Shown piece after piece: positions 1-7,905 of a stretch of DNA of 64,000 bases. The position numbers and the translations under genes were made by a program. Location: positions 1 to 64,000 of the forward strand of contig CAWUKT010000006.1 of NCBI GenBank assembly GCA_963923035.1, read 5' to 3'. Position 1 is the stretch's first letter; each line of letters opens with the position of its first letter. The DNA is from CAWUKT01 sp963923035. Its GTDB lineage: Bacteria; Bacteroidota; Bacteroidia; J057; JADKCL01. The notes below the pieces were generated by a model. The model worked only from the letters and a program-made list of their open reading frames with translations. It was not told the origin of the DNA and searched no databases.

Positions 1-713
1 GAAAATCTTCCAAGTCCTGAAGATACCATCGGGGGGCTTAAACTGACGGCTATGCCTTTTACCAAACTGATTCCTACCCGTAATTTTCCCAACTGATCAG
101 AACCCAACCCATTTTCGGACTCAATCGCCTCAAACTCTTTTATGATTCTTTGGGTTTCGAATGGATTTTCCGCTTTTTCCCCCATCAACCGCACGCGAAT
201 CGACTCCAAAAGCCTTTGAAATCGTTCCAATTTCCCCACCTTTTCCAATAGCTCCGACGAACCCGGCCAGTTTTTATCGAATGGGATTTGATACAAAAAA
301 TGTTCCTTCACGTATCGCCGAAGGGAATGTAGGTACAACAGATAATGAAAATCCTCCCTCTTCAGCCCTTCTTCAAATTCGCTCCTAAACTTTTCATCCA
401 CCAAATCCATCGCGTCCAGTTTCGCAGCTTCGGAAATGTATAAGCGGACGGAAAAAGATAGGTCAGAAAAATAGACCTTGCTCTGTACAATCCTTTCAAT
501 CAGGATTTTACGATAGGTGGCAAATGTAGAGCTTTTGGCAAACTCTTTCCCCCGAATAAATTGCAAATCCAAATTGTCCTTCTCCAATAACCGATCATAC
601 AAGACAACATAAAGGGGCTTTTTCGAAGAAACCAGATTCACGTACCGCGTAAAGTTCTTTCTTTCCGACGGTGACATGCTCTTTACAACCTTGAAAAGTT
701 TTTCAATCCTCAT
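1..713 (-). CDS. Unknown protein, C-terminus cut by the left window edge
   Basis: An open frame of 237 codons starts at an ATG (713) and runs off the left edge without a stop. The product begins MRIEKLFKVVKSMSPSERKN and is rich in Lys, Glu, Leu and aromatic residues, which suggests an all-helical soluble protein. I see no signal peptide, membrane segment or catalytic motif. Leucine spacing such as LEKDNLDLQF and FEEGLKREDFHYLLYLHSLRR would suit helical repeats, but I do not recognise a family. It is transcribed away from the XRE/DUF3085 genes, across an 800-nt non-coding gap. Whether it belongs to the island or its flank cannot be told. That it is coding is fairly sure, because 711 nt are open with sensible amino-acid composition. 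Confidence 0.7.
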   Translation of the reverse strand, partial: MRIEKLFKVVKSMSPSERKNFTRYVNLVSSKKPLYVVLYDRLLEKDNLDLQFIRGKEFAKSSTFATYRKILIERIVQSKVYFSDLSFSVRLYISEAAKLDAMDLVDEKFRSEFEEGLKREDFHYLLYLHSLRRYVKEHFLYQIPFDKNWPGSSELLEKVGKLERFQRLLESIRVRLMGEKAENPFETQRIIKEFEAIESENGLGSDQLGKLRVGISLVKGIAVSLSPPMVSSGLGRF

Positions 714-1521
714 TTTTCCGAAATTCTGCTTTTAAACACCTATAAGTGAGGCAGTTTTGCAAAAGGGCAAAATCAATCATATTGACACATAGCCGAATAA
801 TGGGCTTTCAATCTTTCCACTCTACCTACATTCGTAATGTAACTAAAACGGGAAAACGAGGCAACACCAGATTTCCCCTCAATTGGTCGCTAACCCACTG
901 TATAGGATTTCCCTGCCTCGATTCCCAAGGAATATTCACCAATTAAAAACCGCGTTTGCCTATGGTTAAAGTAGTAAAAGACAGCTAGGGATAAGATTTT
1001 TTGTTGTAGTTGATTTGCGCTTCAATGTGGCAATCATTTGTTGCCTTGGAGGCGCATTGCCTAAAACGAGCTTCCCGGTTTGGCTCCTGACCTTTGATTG
1101 GACGGTCGCGGGTGACCGCCGGGAAGGTTATGCCTGATCTCCTTCCAATAGTCAGAGCGTTTCCGCTCTGTTGATTGAAGCCGGGGGGCGGTTTCTCTGC
1201 CGCCCCCCAATCGGAGGAGCATGAATGAAAAAGGCCGCCAGTGGCCCCGTTGGTTTGTAAACAGATTCGACATAATCGTTTTCTGCGGACAAGATGATCC
1301 GCGCAGTTTTTTGAAAGTCGGCGAATCGTCCGACGATTGTGAAACTACCCACCGACACGTTCTTTCAATGGGTTAATGAGAGTGGGGCCGAACATGGGTT
1401 CGGCTCCCATTTTCCCCCGCAAACCCTAACCATCCTATTTACCTCATTTCTCGTCTTCCGTAGCCCTGAACCATTTCAGGGCCAAGGGAGCTATTACCCA
1501 ACGCTATTTAGGAATTGAACT
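714..1521. other. Intergenic stretch without convincing gene, rich in hairpins
   Basis: About 800 nt separate the divergent genes at 713 and 1522. Short open frames exist on both strands but have poor composition and no credible starts. From 1071 to 1482 the stretch carries a dense series of perfect inverted repeats, listed separately. The first 300 nt hold nothing I can name. Confidence 0.6.
1071..1482. repeat. Cluster of consecutive perfect hairpins (possible structured RNA or recombination/transfer site)
   Basis: Seven inverted repeats follow each other in 410 nt. CTTCCCGG (1071-1078) pairs with CCGGGAAG (1119-1126) and encloses CGGTC/GACCG (1103-1118). CAGAGCG/CGCTCTG lies at 1153-1170 with a 4-nt loop. 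GGGGGGCGG/CCGCCCCCC lies at 1183-1208 with an 8-nt loop. CTGCGGA/TCCGCGCAG is near 1283-1306, AATCGT/ACGATT near 1324-1338, a CCGAAC/GTTCGG stem near 1385-1408, and GCCCTGAA/TTCAGGGC at 1463-1482. No poly-T follows most of them, so ordinary terminators do not explain the set. Function unknown; a structured RNA, or a single-stranded DNA site for transfer or replication of the island, are both possible. Confidence 0.55.
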
Positions 1522-1839
1522 ATGAACCCAAACGATATTCATATCGGTGAACTGATCGAACAACGCATTGCCGAAATCGGAATTACCAAAGCCGAATTTG
1601 GGCGCCGAATCAGTACCAGCCGCCAAAACGTCAATACCATTCTGAAAAAGAAATCGCTCGATTCTGATGTGCTGAGGAGGGTTTCCAAGGTGTTGAAGTG
1701 CGATTTTTTCAAGTACTATTTGCTGGATGAGTTGAAGGAGAAGGAAACAGAAAAGAAGGAGGACACAGGGAAAAAGATGTTTGTGATAGTGCAGATAGAC
1801 CCAGAAAAGGAAGATGAAGTGAAAGGACTGTTGCGATGA
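1522..1839 (+). CDS. XRE-family helix-turn-helix transcriptional regulator
   Basis: This 105-aa protein carries an XRE/Cro-type HTH at about residues 8-65: IGELIEQRIAEIGITKAEFG, then RRISTSRQNVNTILKKKSLD, then LRRVSKVLKCDFFKYYL. The C-terminal 40 residues are highly charged (KEKETEKKEDTGKK) and end in a short strand-like MFVIVQIDPEKEDEVKGLL. Its TGA overlaps the ATG of the next gene (1836), so the two are translationally coupled. XRE proteins of this size usually control mobile elements or toxin/anti-restriction modules. Here it sits right after a hairpin-rich leader at the left of the island and could repress this unit. The HTH call is firm; its operator is not known. Confidence 0.85.
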   Translation: MNPNDIHIGELIEQRIAEIGITKAEFGRRISTSRQNVNTILKKKSLDSDVLRRVSKVLKCDFFKYYLLDELKEKETEKKEDTGKKMFVIVQIDPEKEDEVKGLLR

Positions 1840-2237
1840 ATTCGATCTTCTTCCCCTTAAAAATGGTGTTGGAACTGATGCAAGACGCCAACCTTCCCGG
1901 TCCCCGCCGAATGACCTACCACGACGAATCCCCCGTCCCCGCCCTCCATTGGGCCAAGGACCAAGGAACCTATTTGATGAGCAACCGGGAAGCCTCGACA
2001 TTGCCCCCGGTGTATGCGTTGGGTCACGACCCATCCGACTCCAATTCACTCGGTTGGTATCACCGAACGAGTTTGATTTGTGGAGGGGACGACTTCGTTG
2101 AAACCATTCCATTGGAAGACCTTCGTGACTTACTTCCCAAGACTCATCAAGGATTTTTTGAAATCAAGGTTGAACATGAAGAATTCCGGTTCGGATTCAC
2201 TTTTAAGCCCTCCTATCATTCGAGCAGAATACTCTGA
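1836..2237 (+). CDS. DUF3085-like protein
   Basis: This 133-aa protein overlaps the XRE gene by 4 nt (ATGA). Its centre reads ESPVPALHWAKDQGTYLMSN, followed by PPVYALGHDP and GGDDFVETIPLEDL. From memory this matches the DUF3085 pattern, in which a Val-Pro-Ala-Leu-x-Trp stretch leads to G-x-Tyr-Leu-Met-Ser-Asn and later a GGDD acidic turn. Known members occur on plasmids, phages and integrative elements, often near anti-restriction genes; no activity is established to my knowledge. There is no signal peptide or membrane segment, so it is probably cytosolic. Coupling to the XRE gene suggests one regulatory unit. The family call is by pattern recall and should be tested with an HMM. Confidence 0.65.
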   Translation: MNSIFFPLKMVLELMQDANLPGPRRMTYHDESPVPALHWAKDQGTYLMSNREASTLPPVYALGHDPSDSNSLGWYHRTSLICGGDDFVETIPLEDLRDLLPKTHQGFFEIKVEHEEFRFGFTFKPSYHSSRIL

Positions 2238-2349
2238 AAGGGAAGCGGTCATCGGCTTATTTGACTTTTTGTCCTCTTCGGTTAAGAGAATGGGGCATTG
2301 GGTATTGTCTTTCTCTTGATCGCTCAACAACACTTCCAATTCAACGTAA

Positions 2350-2371
2350 AACTCCCCATTTTTTAGGAGTT
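2350..2371. terminator. Small hairpin after the XRE/DUF3085 pair
   Basis: AACTCC (2350-2355) pairs with GGAGTT (2366-2371) around a T-rich loop, about 110 nt after the DUF3085-like stop. There is no clean T-tract after it, so the terminator call is weak. The rest of 2238-2457 shows nothing else I can support. Confidence 0.3.
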
Positions 2372-2457
2372 GAGAGGTTTAAATACCCAAACATATGGGG
2401 ATTGATTCTTGGGGGCGGTTAAGGTGAACTTTGAAGCATCAACCAAAACCCCAAGAT

Positions 2458-2796
2458 ATGGCAGTAGAAAATTTCACCATTGATTTATTTGTAGACGAAA
2501 CCGTCAGCCCTCCTTATTACTGGGCTGAAAGTTCAGCAGAGTTTTCGGACGTTACTCATTTTGCCAATGGAGTCAATTTGATCCCTGATGTCCCCGACTC
2601 TGAAGGAGTCCTTCATGTTTCCGTAGTTGCCCATGATGCTGGCTCCCCTCCAGTAAATCCTGTCAATCACTCGATTGATATTGGGCAGGTTACGTTTGAG
2701 GAACTGTCTCTTTCCCTTACAGATGGTTCCGGGACTTTGGCTACGGGAACTGTGAAGACGAAGGAGGCTCAGCAGGAGACCCGTCCTTGGGAATAG
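2458..2796 (+). CDS. Small unknown acidic protein
   Basis: A 112-aa frame from an ATG at 2458 (a TTG at 2431 would add 9 residues). The product is acidic and beta-rich in appearance (FTIDLFVDETVSPPYYWAES, then GVLHVSVVAHDAG, then IDIGQVTFEELSLSLTDGSG) and ends in a charged tail. It has no Cys, no signal peptide and no membrane segment. I recognise no family. It lies alone between the DUF3085-like gene and the sensor kinase and might be island cargo. Length and composition favour a real gene, but support is limited. Confidence 0.5.
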   Translation: MAVENFTIDLFVDETVSPPYYWAESSAEFSDVTHFANGVNLIPDVPDSEGVLHVSVVAHDAGSPPVNPVNHSIDIGQVTFEELSLSLTDGSGTLATGTVKTKEAQQETRPWE

Positions 2797-2833
2797 TCTA
2801 AAAACGTGCTATTATGTGAGCCAGAATCGGTGA

Positions 2834-5050
2834 ATGACTGATTCTGGTTCTTTGTTTCCTGAAGTTCCTTTTGCAAATTCAGTTTGCTGTCTTTCTCTAA
2901 CTCTAAGTTCCTTAGAAGTGCCTTTATCAAGAATCCACCTCTTTCTATTTGTCTTGGCTTATCTAATGGGTTGCCACGAAGAAGAATCCTATGAAATCAA
3001 TTTTTCTAGTGGAGCGAGCTTAACCGAAGACAGTATCCAAGCCCAGATCCTGTCTGATTCCGCCTTCAAGGTGGGGAATTCAAACCCAGGGCTGAGAATT
3101 AAATTGGATTCGATGGCATTGGTGCATTCCCTGGAGTCAGAATACCATCGATATACAGCTTATAGCTTGGCTGGAATGGGTAACAGCTACAAGTATCTCG
3201 AACGTTATTCAGAGTCTGAAAGGTTGCTCAGACAAAGTCTCCAAGTAAGGATCAGATACCTCGAACCAAGTGATGTTGCAAGTGGGCACAATTTATTGGG
3301 CCTGATGTTTAAACAATCACAGAGGCTTGATTCCGCGATTTCCCATTTTGAAAAAGGCCGTGAGATCACTCAGGAAGCACCACTGCTTCGGTCATTGGAT
3401 GCGAAACTCTTGGACGGGCTGGTGATGGCTTACCGACAAAAAGGGATTCCTGACCGAGCCTTGGACCTTTTGGCAAAGGAACTTATGATCATCCAAACTT
3501 GGGAGAAGGAGGGAGATCTTGCAAAGGCTTACCAGAATATGGGAGTGATGTACCAAAGTCTTGGGAAGCTAGCGACAGCGGAGGATTTCTACATTCGGGC
3601 TGGAAAAATATTTGGAGAAATAGGGGATAGAGAAGGGAAATTAGATGCTCAGATTAATCTGGGAGCTTTGATGTTGGAAGCTGGTGATTGGAAACGGGCT
3701 GAACCTTTGCTAGAAAACAGTTTAAATCAAAGTAGACAGTGGAGACTAAGCGAGAATGAGGAAATCCTTTTGTACAACCTTGGCGTATTGGAGCAGCAAA
3801 TGGGGAATCTCAAGAGGGCAAAATCCTATTTTAAATCTGGATGGGAGAAGAGTCGCAAGTTAAAGAAAACACAGAACTCGGTTGACTTTGGATTGGCCCT
3901 TGTCGAATTGAACTTAAAAACAAGGGATCTGGATGCCTGTGGGCCAATTTTTAGAGAGTTGTCCAACTTCCCGAATGAAATGATTCCTCCGACGACCAGA
4001 GAAAATTTACTGGAACAACAGGTTGCTTACTGGCAAATGAAACAAGACTATTCCCAGGCGCTATCCATGCAGTCCCGGCTCTTGGAGCTACAACAGAAAG
4101 AACGGGAAAAATTACAAGCAGCGACCCTTCTAAGCGATCAGTTACAGTTTGAACAGCGTCGCCGGGAGAAGGCGGAGGAAGAAGCCAAGATTCAAAGGTT
4201 GCAATTGGAACAACAAATAGCAGATGCTCGACTCATTCGATTGTACGCCATTTTAGGTTTCGTGGTGAGCCTTTGCCTTCTTTTGGTTTTCTTGGTGAGG
4301 CGCCGACAGCTCAGGCTTAGAATCCAACTCCTGCAAACAGAAAAAAAAGCTGAGTTGGAGAAAAACAATCGTTTGGAAAAGGACAAGGAAATCAAAAAAG
4401 TACTTCAAGAGGCTGAAGTAAAGACCCTGGAAGTTCAGATGGAAGCTCAGGAAAGGGAACGAAAACGGATTGCCAAGGATCTCCACGACCGCTTAGGAAG
4501 CAAGTTGGCAATGACCCAGATCATGATCGAAGGACTCCTTTCGAGAACAAGCATCAATGGAGAAGAGCAGCGGCAAGCCATTCATCTTTTAGAGGACTCC
4601 TGTGAAGAATTGAGAATTATCTCACGAAACCTCCATTCAAGCGAATTGAGTAAGTTGGGCTTGGAAGTTTCTCTAAGAAAGCTTTGCCAGCACATTGATA
4701 AAAGTGGGAAGCTGACGTTTAAATTTGTCAGTTACAACGTCCCCAGTGAGGTTTCCATGGAGTTTCAACAGGAGATTCTTGCGGTCGCGCGTACCTTGAT
4801 TGAAAACGTCCTGCGGCATGCCGAAGCCAGCGAAGCAACATTGCAGGTCATCAGACGTGACAATATTCTCAACATCTCCCTGGAGGACAATGGTGTAGGA
4901 TTTGATCTTAACGCCCAGTCTCAATTCGTTGGGATGGGGCTCCGAAATACAGAAGAGAGGATCAATCGATTAGAGGGGACTTTGTCGATTGAATCAGCCC
5001 CCAACCGGGGCACGTTTATCTCTATTGATATCCCTTTACAATTTGAATGA
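2834..5050 (+). CDS. TPR-containing sensor histidine kinase (HisKA_3/NarX type), probable lipoprotein or signal-anchored
   Basis: A 738-aa kinase. Residues about 35-46 (FLFVLAYLMGC) form a hydrophobic signal with a possible lipobox, so a GTG at 2918 is an alternative start. Residues about 60-400 are TPR-like repeats (AGMGNSYKYLERYSESERLL, YQNMGVMYQSLGKLATAEDF). A coiled coil, one membrane helix (LIRLYAILGFVVSLCLLLVF) and a second coiled coil follow. The dimerisation/phosphoacceptor motif is RKRIAKDLHDRLGSKLAMTQ with His551. The ATP-binding HATPase_c boxes are LIENVLRHAEA, LEDNGVGFD and GMGLRNTEERI. The architecture of external TPR sensor, membrane helix and NarX-type kinase is common in Bacteroidota. 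The response regulator starts 1 nt after the stop, so they form a two-component pair. The signal is unknown. It lies 0.8 kb upstream of the conflict operon. Confidence 0.9.
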   Translation: MTDSGSLFPEVPFANSVCCLSLTLSSLEVPLSRIHLFLFVLAYLMGCHEEESYEINFSSGASLTEDSIQAQILSDSAFKVGNSNPGLRIKLDSMALVHSLESEYHRYTAYSLAGMGNSYKYLERYSESERLLRQSLQVRIRYLEPSDVASGHNLLGLMFKQSQRLDSAISHFEKGREITQEAPLLRSLDAKLLDGLVMAYRQKGIPDRALDLLAKELMIIQTWEKEGDLAKAYQNMGVMYQSLGKLATAEDFYIRAGKIFGEIGDREGKLDAQINLGALMLEAGDWKRAEPLLENSLNQSRQWRLSENEEILLYNLGVLEQQMGNLKRAKSYFKSGWEKSRKLKKTQNSVDFGLALVELNLKTRDLDACGPIFRELSNFPNEMIPPTTRENLLEQQVAYWQMKQDYSQALSMQSRLLELQQKEREKLQAATLLSDQLQFEQRRREKAEEEAKIQRLQLEQQIADARLIRLYAILGFVVSLCLLLVFLVRRRQLRLRIQLLQTEKKAELEKNNRLEKDKEIKKVLQEAEVKTLEVQMEAQERERKRIAKDLHDRLGSKLAMTQIMIEGLLSRTSINGEEQRQAIHLLEDSCEELRIISRNLHSSELSKLGLEVSLRKLCQHIDKSGKLTFKFVSYNVPSEVSMEFQQEILAVARTLIENVLRHAEASEATLQVIRRDNILNISLEDNGVGFDLNAQSQFVGMGLRNTEERINRLEGTLSIESAPNRGTFISIDIPLQFE

Positions 5051-5051
5051 A

Positions 5052-5708
5052 ATGATAAAAGTACTGTTAGCCGATGACCACCAGATGGTTATAGACGGTC
5101 TTGCGGCCCTCCTCAAAGACGAGTCTGATATTGAACTGGTTGGTAAAGCCTTGGATGGCCGCCAAGTTTTAGAGTTGATGAAGCACGTCACTCCTGATGT
5201 AGTCATCTTGGATATCAACATGCCGGGAATGAATGGAATTGATACCCTGGAGGCGATTCTGCAAAGCCATCCCAATGTGCTAACCATTGCCGTTACAATG
5301 TCTAAAGACCCTCAGCACATAAAGGCCATGATGGACTTGGGAGTAAAAGGATACATTTTGAAGAACAAAGGCCATCAGGATCTGGTAAAGGGAATTCGGA
5401 AAGTCGCACGCGGAGAAGAGTTTTTTTCAGAAGGTATTTACAAGGCTTTCTTTGATTATTTCCGAACCTCACAAGAAAAGCAGCAGGAATTGGAAAGGGT
5501 TGCGATCACGAACCGGGAAAAGGAGGTCCTTGAGCAAATTGCGGAAGGATTGTCGGCAAAGGAGATTGCAGACAAATTGTGCATTGCAAAGACCACGGTA
5601 GAAACCCACAAGAAGAACCTCATGGAAAAACTTGGGATCAAAAAAACGACTATGCTGGTGCGGTATGCCGTTGAGAATGGATTCGTCAGGGAGACTGGTG
5701 CCTCCTAA
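5052..5708 (+). CDS. NarL/FixJ-family response regulator
   Basis: This 218-aa protein pairs with the kinase ending at 5050. The receiver domain (1-120) has the acidic pocket LLADDHQ, phosphoacceptor Asp54 in VVILDINMPG, and Lys104 in GYILKNKG. The LuxR-type HTH (about 150-210) reads ITNREKEVLEQIAEGLSAKE, then IADKLCIAKTTVETHKKNLM. The start was chosen at MIKVLLADDH (5052) because an upstream in-frame ATG lies inside the kinase gene and would add an unrelated leader. It is a DNA-binding output protein. No operator is recognisable. The next gene, the caspase, starts 143 nt downstream, so control of that operon is possible but only inferred from position. Confidence 0.93.
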   Translation: MIKVLLADDHQMVIDGLAALLKDESDIELVGKALDGRQVLELMKHVTPDVVILDINMPGMNGIDTLEAILQSHPNVLTIAVTMSKDPQHIKAMMDLGVKGYILKNKGHQDLVKGIRKVARGEEFFSEGIYKAFFDYFRTSQEKQQELERVAITNREKEVLEQIAEGLSAKEIADKLCIAKTTVETHKKNLMEKLGIKKTTMLVRYAVENGFVRETGAS

Positions 5709-5851
5709 AAAATAGGGAGTCTTCATTCCAAAATATCAGGATTCAGGTTTTAAGAGAGCCTCCTCAATTGTCGTGGTTTTTTAAAAATAGTTGCAGAGGG
5801 GTTAAAAACGGCCTTTTTTACAACTGTAATTAAACTTAATGGCAAAAGCTT

Positions 5852-6838
5852 ATGAACAACGGACAAGTCCGTAAGGCCCTTGTTGTGGGGATCAATGAGT
5901 ATGAAAAGAATCCTCTTCGGTGCTGCGAAAACGACGCCAGCGAGATCGATCGTTTGTTACATGCGCATGGTCCGAAGAAGAATGGGAAAAGAGGGGCTCC
6001 AAATTTCAAGACCCAATTGATTTTAAGTTCTAAAGCCTCTGCGTCCAAGCAAGTGATCGAAAAGAAAATCAAGGATCTGTTCAATGGCGAAGAGGACATG
6101 GCAGCGTTCTACTTCTCGGGACACGGTTCAACCGACCATAGCGGAGGTTATATCATCCCCCAAGACGCAAAGTCAAAAACCGACGGGATTCCAATGCAAT
6201 GGATTCTCGAATTGGCCAATCAATCCCAAATCAAGGAAATCCTGATCATTTTGGATTGCTGTCATGCTGGAGCGATAGGGGGGCAGGGAATACTGAACAC
6301 CCCTTTCGAAATGGCTCAAGTTCGGAAAGGCGTCTCCATCCTTGCCTCGACGACTTCCTCGGATGTAGCAAGGGAGAGGATGGGGCACGGTGTATTTACC
6401 CGTCTGCTCATTCAAGGGTTGGAGGGAGCTGCGGCCGATTTGTTTGGACACGTCTCTGCTCACGGTCTTTATTCTTTTGCGGAGGCGGCCCTGAGTCCCT
6501 GGGAACAGCGTCCGGTATTGAAGAGCTTCGTTCAGATGGTTCAGCCCATTCGGTTCTGTCGTCCCAAAGTCTCCAAAGAGATACTGAGGGACCTTCCAGA
6601 TCATTTTTCCAGCAAGGACTCAAGCTTCTCTTTGTCGCCTGAATTTGAAGAAACCTCCTCCAGTCCAAACAAGGAGCATGTAGCCCTATTCAAAGAGTTT
6701 AAGCGGATGGAAATTGCGGGGATCCTGGAATGCGTAGGGGAAGAGAGTCTTTACTGGGAGGCAATGAGAAATGGGGGATGCCGATTGACTCCTTATGGAA
6801 AATACATTTGGCATCTGGCGGAAAAAGAAATGATCTAA
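5852..6838 (+). CDS. Caspase-like peptidase (family C14), first gene of the conflict operon
   Basis: A 328-aa cytosolic protein. Its N-terminal 230 residues are a C14 caspase/metacaspase-type domain: RKALVVGINEYEKNPLRCCE opens strand 1, FYFSGHGST holds catalytic His91, and IILDCCHAGA holds the nucleophile Cys137 (the Cys before His138). Both catalytic residues are intact. Residues about 225-328 are separate, with a Ser/Glu-rich linker followed by an acid-helical segment ending GGCRLTPYGKYIWHLAEKE, which resembles a winged-helix wing and final helix. Prokaryotic caspases of this kind act as regulated proteases in abortive-infection systems, alone or with TIR and STAND partners. Only 3 nt separate it from the SLOG gene. 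The leader (5709-5851) shows no clear TAnnTTTG box. Confidence 0.9.
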   Translation: MNNGQVRKALVVGINEYEKNPLRCCENDASEIDRLLHAHGPKKNGKRGAPNFKTQLILSSKASASKQVIEKKIKDLFNGEEDMAAFYFSGHGSTDHSGGYIIPQDAKSKTDGIPMQWILELANQSQIKEILIILDCCHAGAIGGQGILNTPFEMAQVRKGVSILASTTSSDVARERMGHGVFTRLLIQGLEGAAADLFGHVSAHGLYSFAEAALSPWEQRPVLKSFVQMVQPIRFCRPKVSKEILRDLPDHFSSKDSSFSLSPEFEETSSSPNKEHVALFKEFKRMEIAGILECVGEESLYWEAMRNGGCRLTPYGKYIWHLAEKEMI

Positions 6839-6841
6839 AAA

Positions 6842-7330
6842 ATGGCAATGATTGTTGGCATCACAGGGCACATGAACCTAAAAGAAAGAGGGGTGTACAA
6901 ATGGGTCCGGCAGGAATTGTCTTGCTGGCTCTACCGGCATGAGGTTGAACTTGGGCTGACCTGCCTCGCTCCCGGAACAGACCAGATATTTGCGGTGCTG
7001 TGCTACCACCAGCACATCCCCTTTCGATTTATTCAGCCTTGCGAAAACTATCTGTCCGCATTCCAACAAAAAGACCAGGAGCAAATCATTTTCCTGGCGC
7101 AAAAGGCCACGGCGACTGTTGTTCTTCCCATCAAAGAAGTCTCCGAGCAGGCATATCTCGAAGGAGGGATAGAAATGGTAAATCAATGTGATTGCCTGAT
7201 AGCGGTCTGGGATGGATTCCCCGCTCGTGGTCTGGGTGGGACTGGAGATATCGTGACGTATGCGGCCCAAAAAGCCAAACCAATCATTCACCTTGACATC
7301 ACGGAACAAAAGACTGTAGAACTCACCTAA
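6842..7330 (+). CDS. SLOG/LOG-like Rossmannoid nucleotide-binding protein
   Basis: This 162-aa protein has the pattern of the SLOG superfamily (DprA/LOG-related): strand-loop IVGITGHMNL at the start, a central GLTCLAPGTDQIFAVLC, and a C-terminal CDCLIAVWDGFPARGLGGTG followed by DIVTYAAQKAKPIIHLD. In conflict systems such domains sense or bind nucleotides such as NAD derivatives and are found beside TIR domains (for example within ThsA of Thoeris). It has no membrane segment. It lies 3 nt after the caspase gene and 13 nt before the TIR gene, so the three should be made together. A role as ligand sensor for the TIR or caspase is inferred, not shown. A glycosyl- or phosphoribosyl-cleaving enzyme of the same fold is the alternative. 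Confidence 0.75.
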   Translation: MAMIVGITGHMNLKERGVYKWVRQELSCWLYRHEVELGLTCLAPGTDQIFAVLCYHQHIPFRFIQPCENYLSAFQQKDQEQIIFLAQKATATVVLPIKEVSEQAYLEGGIEMVNQCDCLIAVWDGFPARGLGGTGDIVTYAAQKAKPIIHLDITEQKTVELT

Positions 7331-7343
7331 ACCGAAAGATCAA

Positions 7344-7895
7344 ATGAAATACGACTATCGAATAGTCCTCTCGTTTGCAGAGGAACAGAAAAGTATTGCC
7401 GCTGGAATACATGATTGTCTTGAGCTCATGGGGATTTCAAGTTATTTCTATCCAAGGTACGACCACATGACCTGGGGCAAAAATTTGGGTGCGCAACTCC
7501 CGCAAGTCTACCAATACCAAGGAGAGCTAGGGTTGATTATTCTGTCGAAGGAATATCTGAATAAAAAGTACACACTCATAGAAGCCGAAGCACTTGTCAA
7601 TCGCGCATCGACAATGGGGCAAGACTTTCTCTTTGTCCTCAAAACCGATGCCACCAGTCCGCTCAAAATTCAAGGTATAAGTTCAGAAAAAGTTTATCTG
7701 GAGTGGGATTATAACCCTGGAAGAATTGCTGAATTACTCTCCGGGCAACTTTCCTCATTCACTGTCCCTTCTTCTGACCAACCCGAAATCGCACCTGAAA
7801 AGAATGCCGGAAACTCCCAATCCAGTTCAGGGAGCGGGAAAAGCATCCAAATTCAAGGTGATCTCAACAGCGATGGCTCCATTTCAATTTCCTAA
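7344..7895 (+). CDS. TIR-domain protein with C-terminal motif tail
   Basis: A 183-aa protein. Residues 1-135 are a TIR domain: DYRIVLSFAEEQKSIAAGI, GISSYFYPRYD, GELGLIILSKEYLNKKYTLI and FLFVLKTDA. Glu80 in KYTLIEAEAL sits where the NADase glutamate of TIR enzymes lies, so NAD cleavage is plausible. Residues 140-165 are a Ser/Pro/Gly linker, and the extreme C-terminus (166-183) is KSIQIQGDLNSDGSISIS. That tail closely resembles residues 28-45 of the next protein. Such tails fit effector-to-NLR homotypic motifs rather than an enzyme domain. The gene ends 10 nt before the next start. The TIR call is firm; NADase activity and motif function are inferred. Confidence 0.88.
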   Translation: MKYDYRIVLSFAEEQKSIAAGIHDCLELMGISSYFYPRYDHMTWGKNLGAQLPQVYQYQGELGLIILSKEYLNKKYTLIEAEALVNRASTMGQDFLFVLKTDATSPLKIQGISSEKVYLEWDYNPGRIAELLSGQLSSFTVPSSDQPEIAPEKNAGNSQSSSGSGKSIQIQGDLNSDGSISIS

Positions 7896-7905
7896 TTCAA
7901 CCGAT

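Noticed and set aside
7726..7905. Upstream start for the NLR-like protein inside the TIR gene
   Set aside because: It would add 60 residues read from the TIR gene in another frame; ATG 7906 lies just after the TIR stop.
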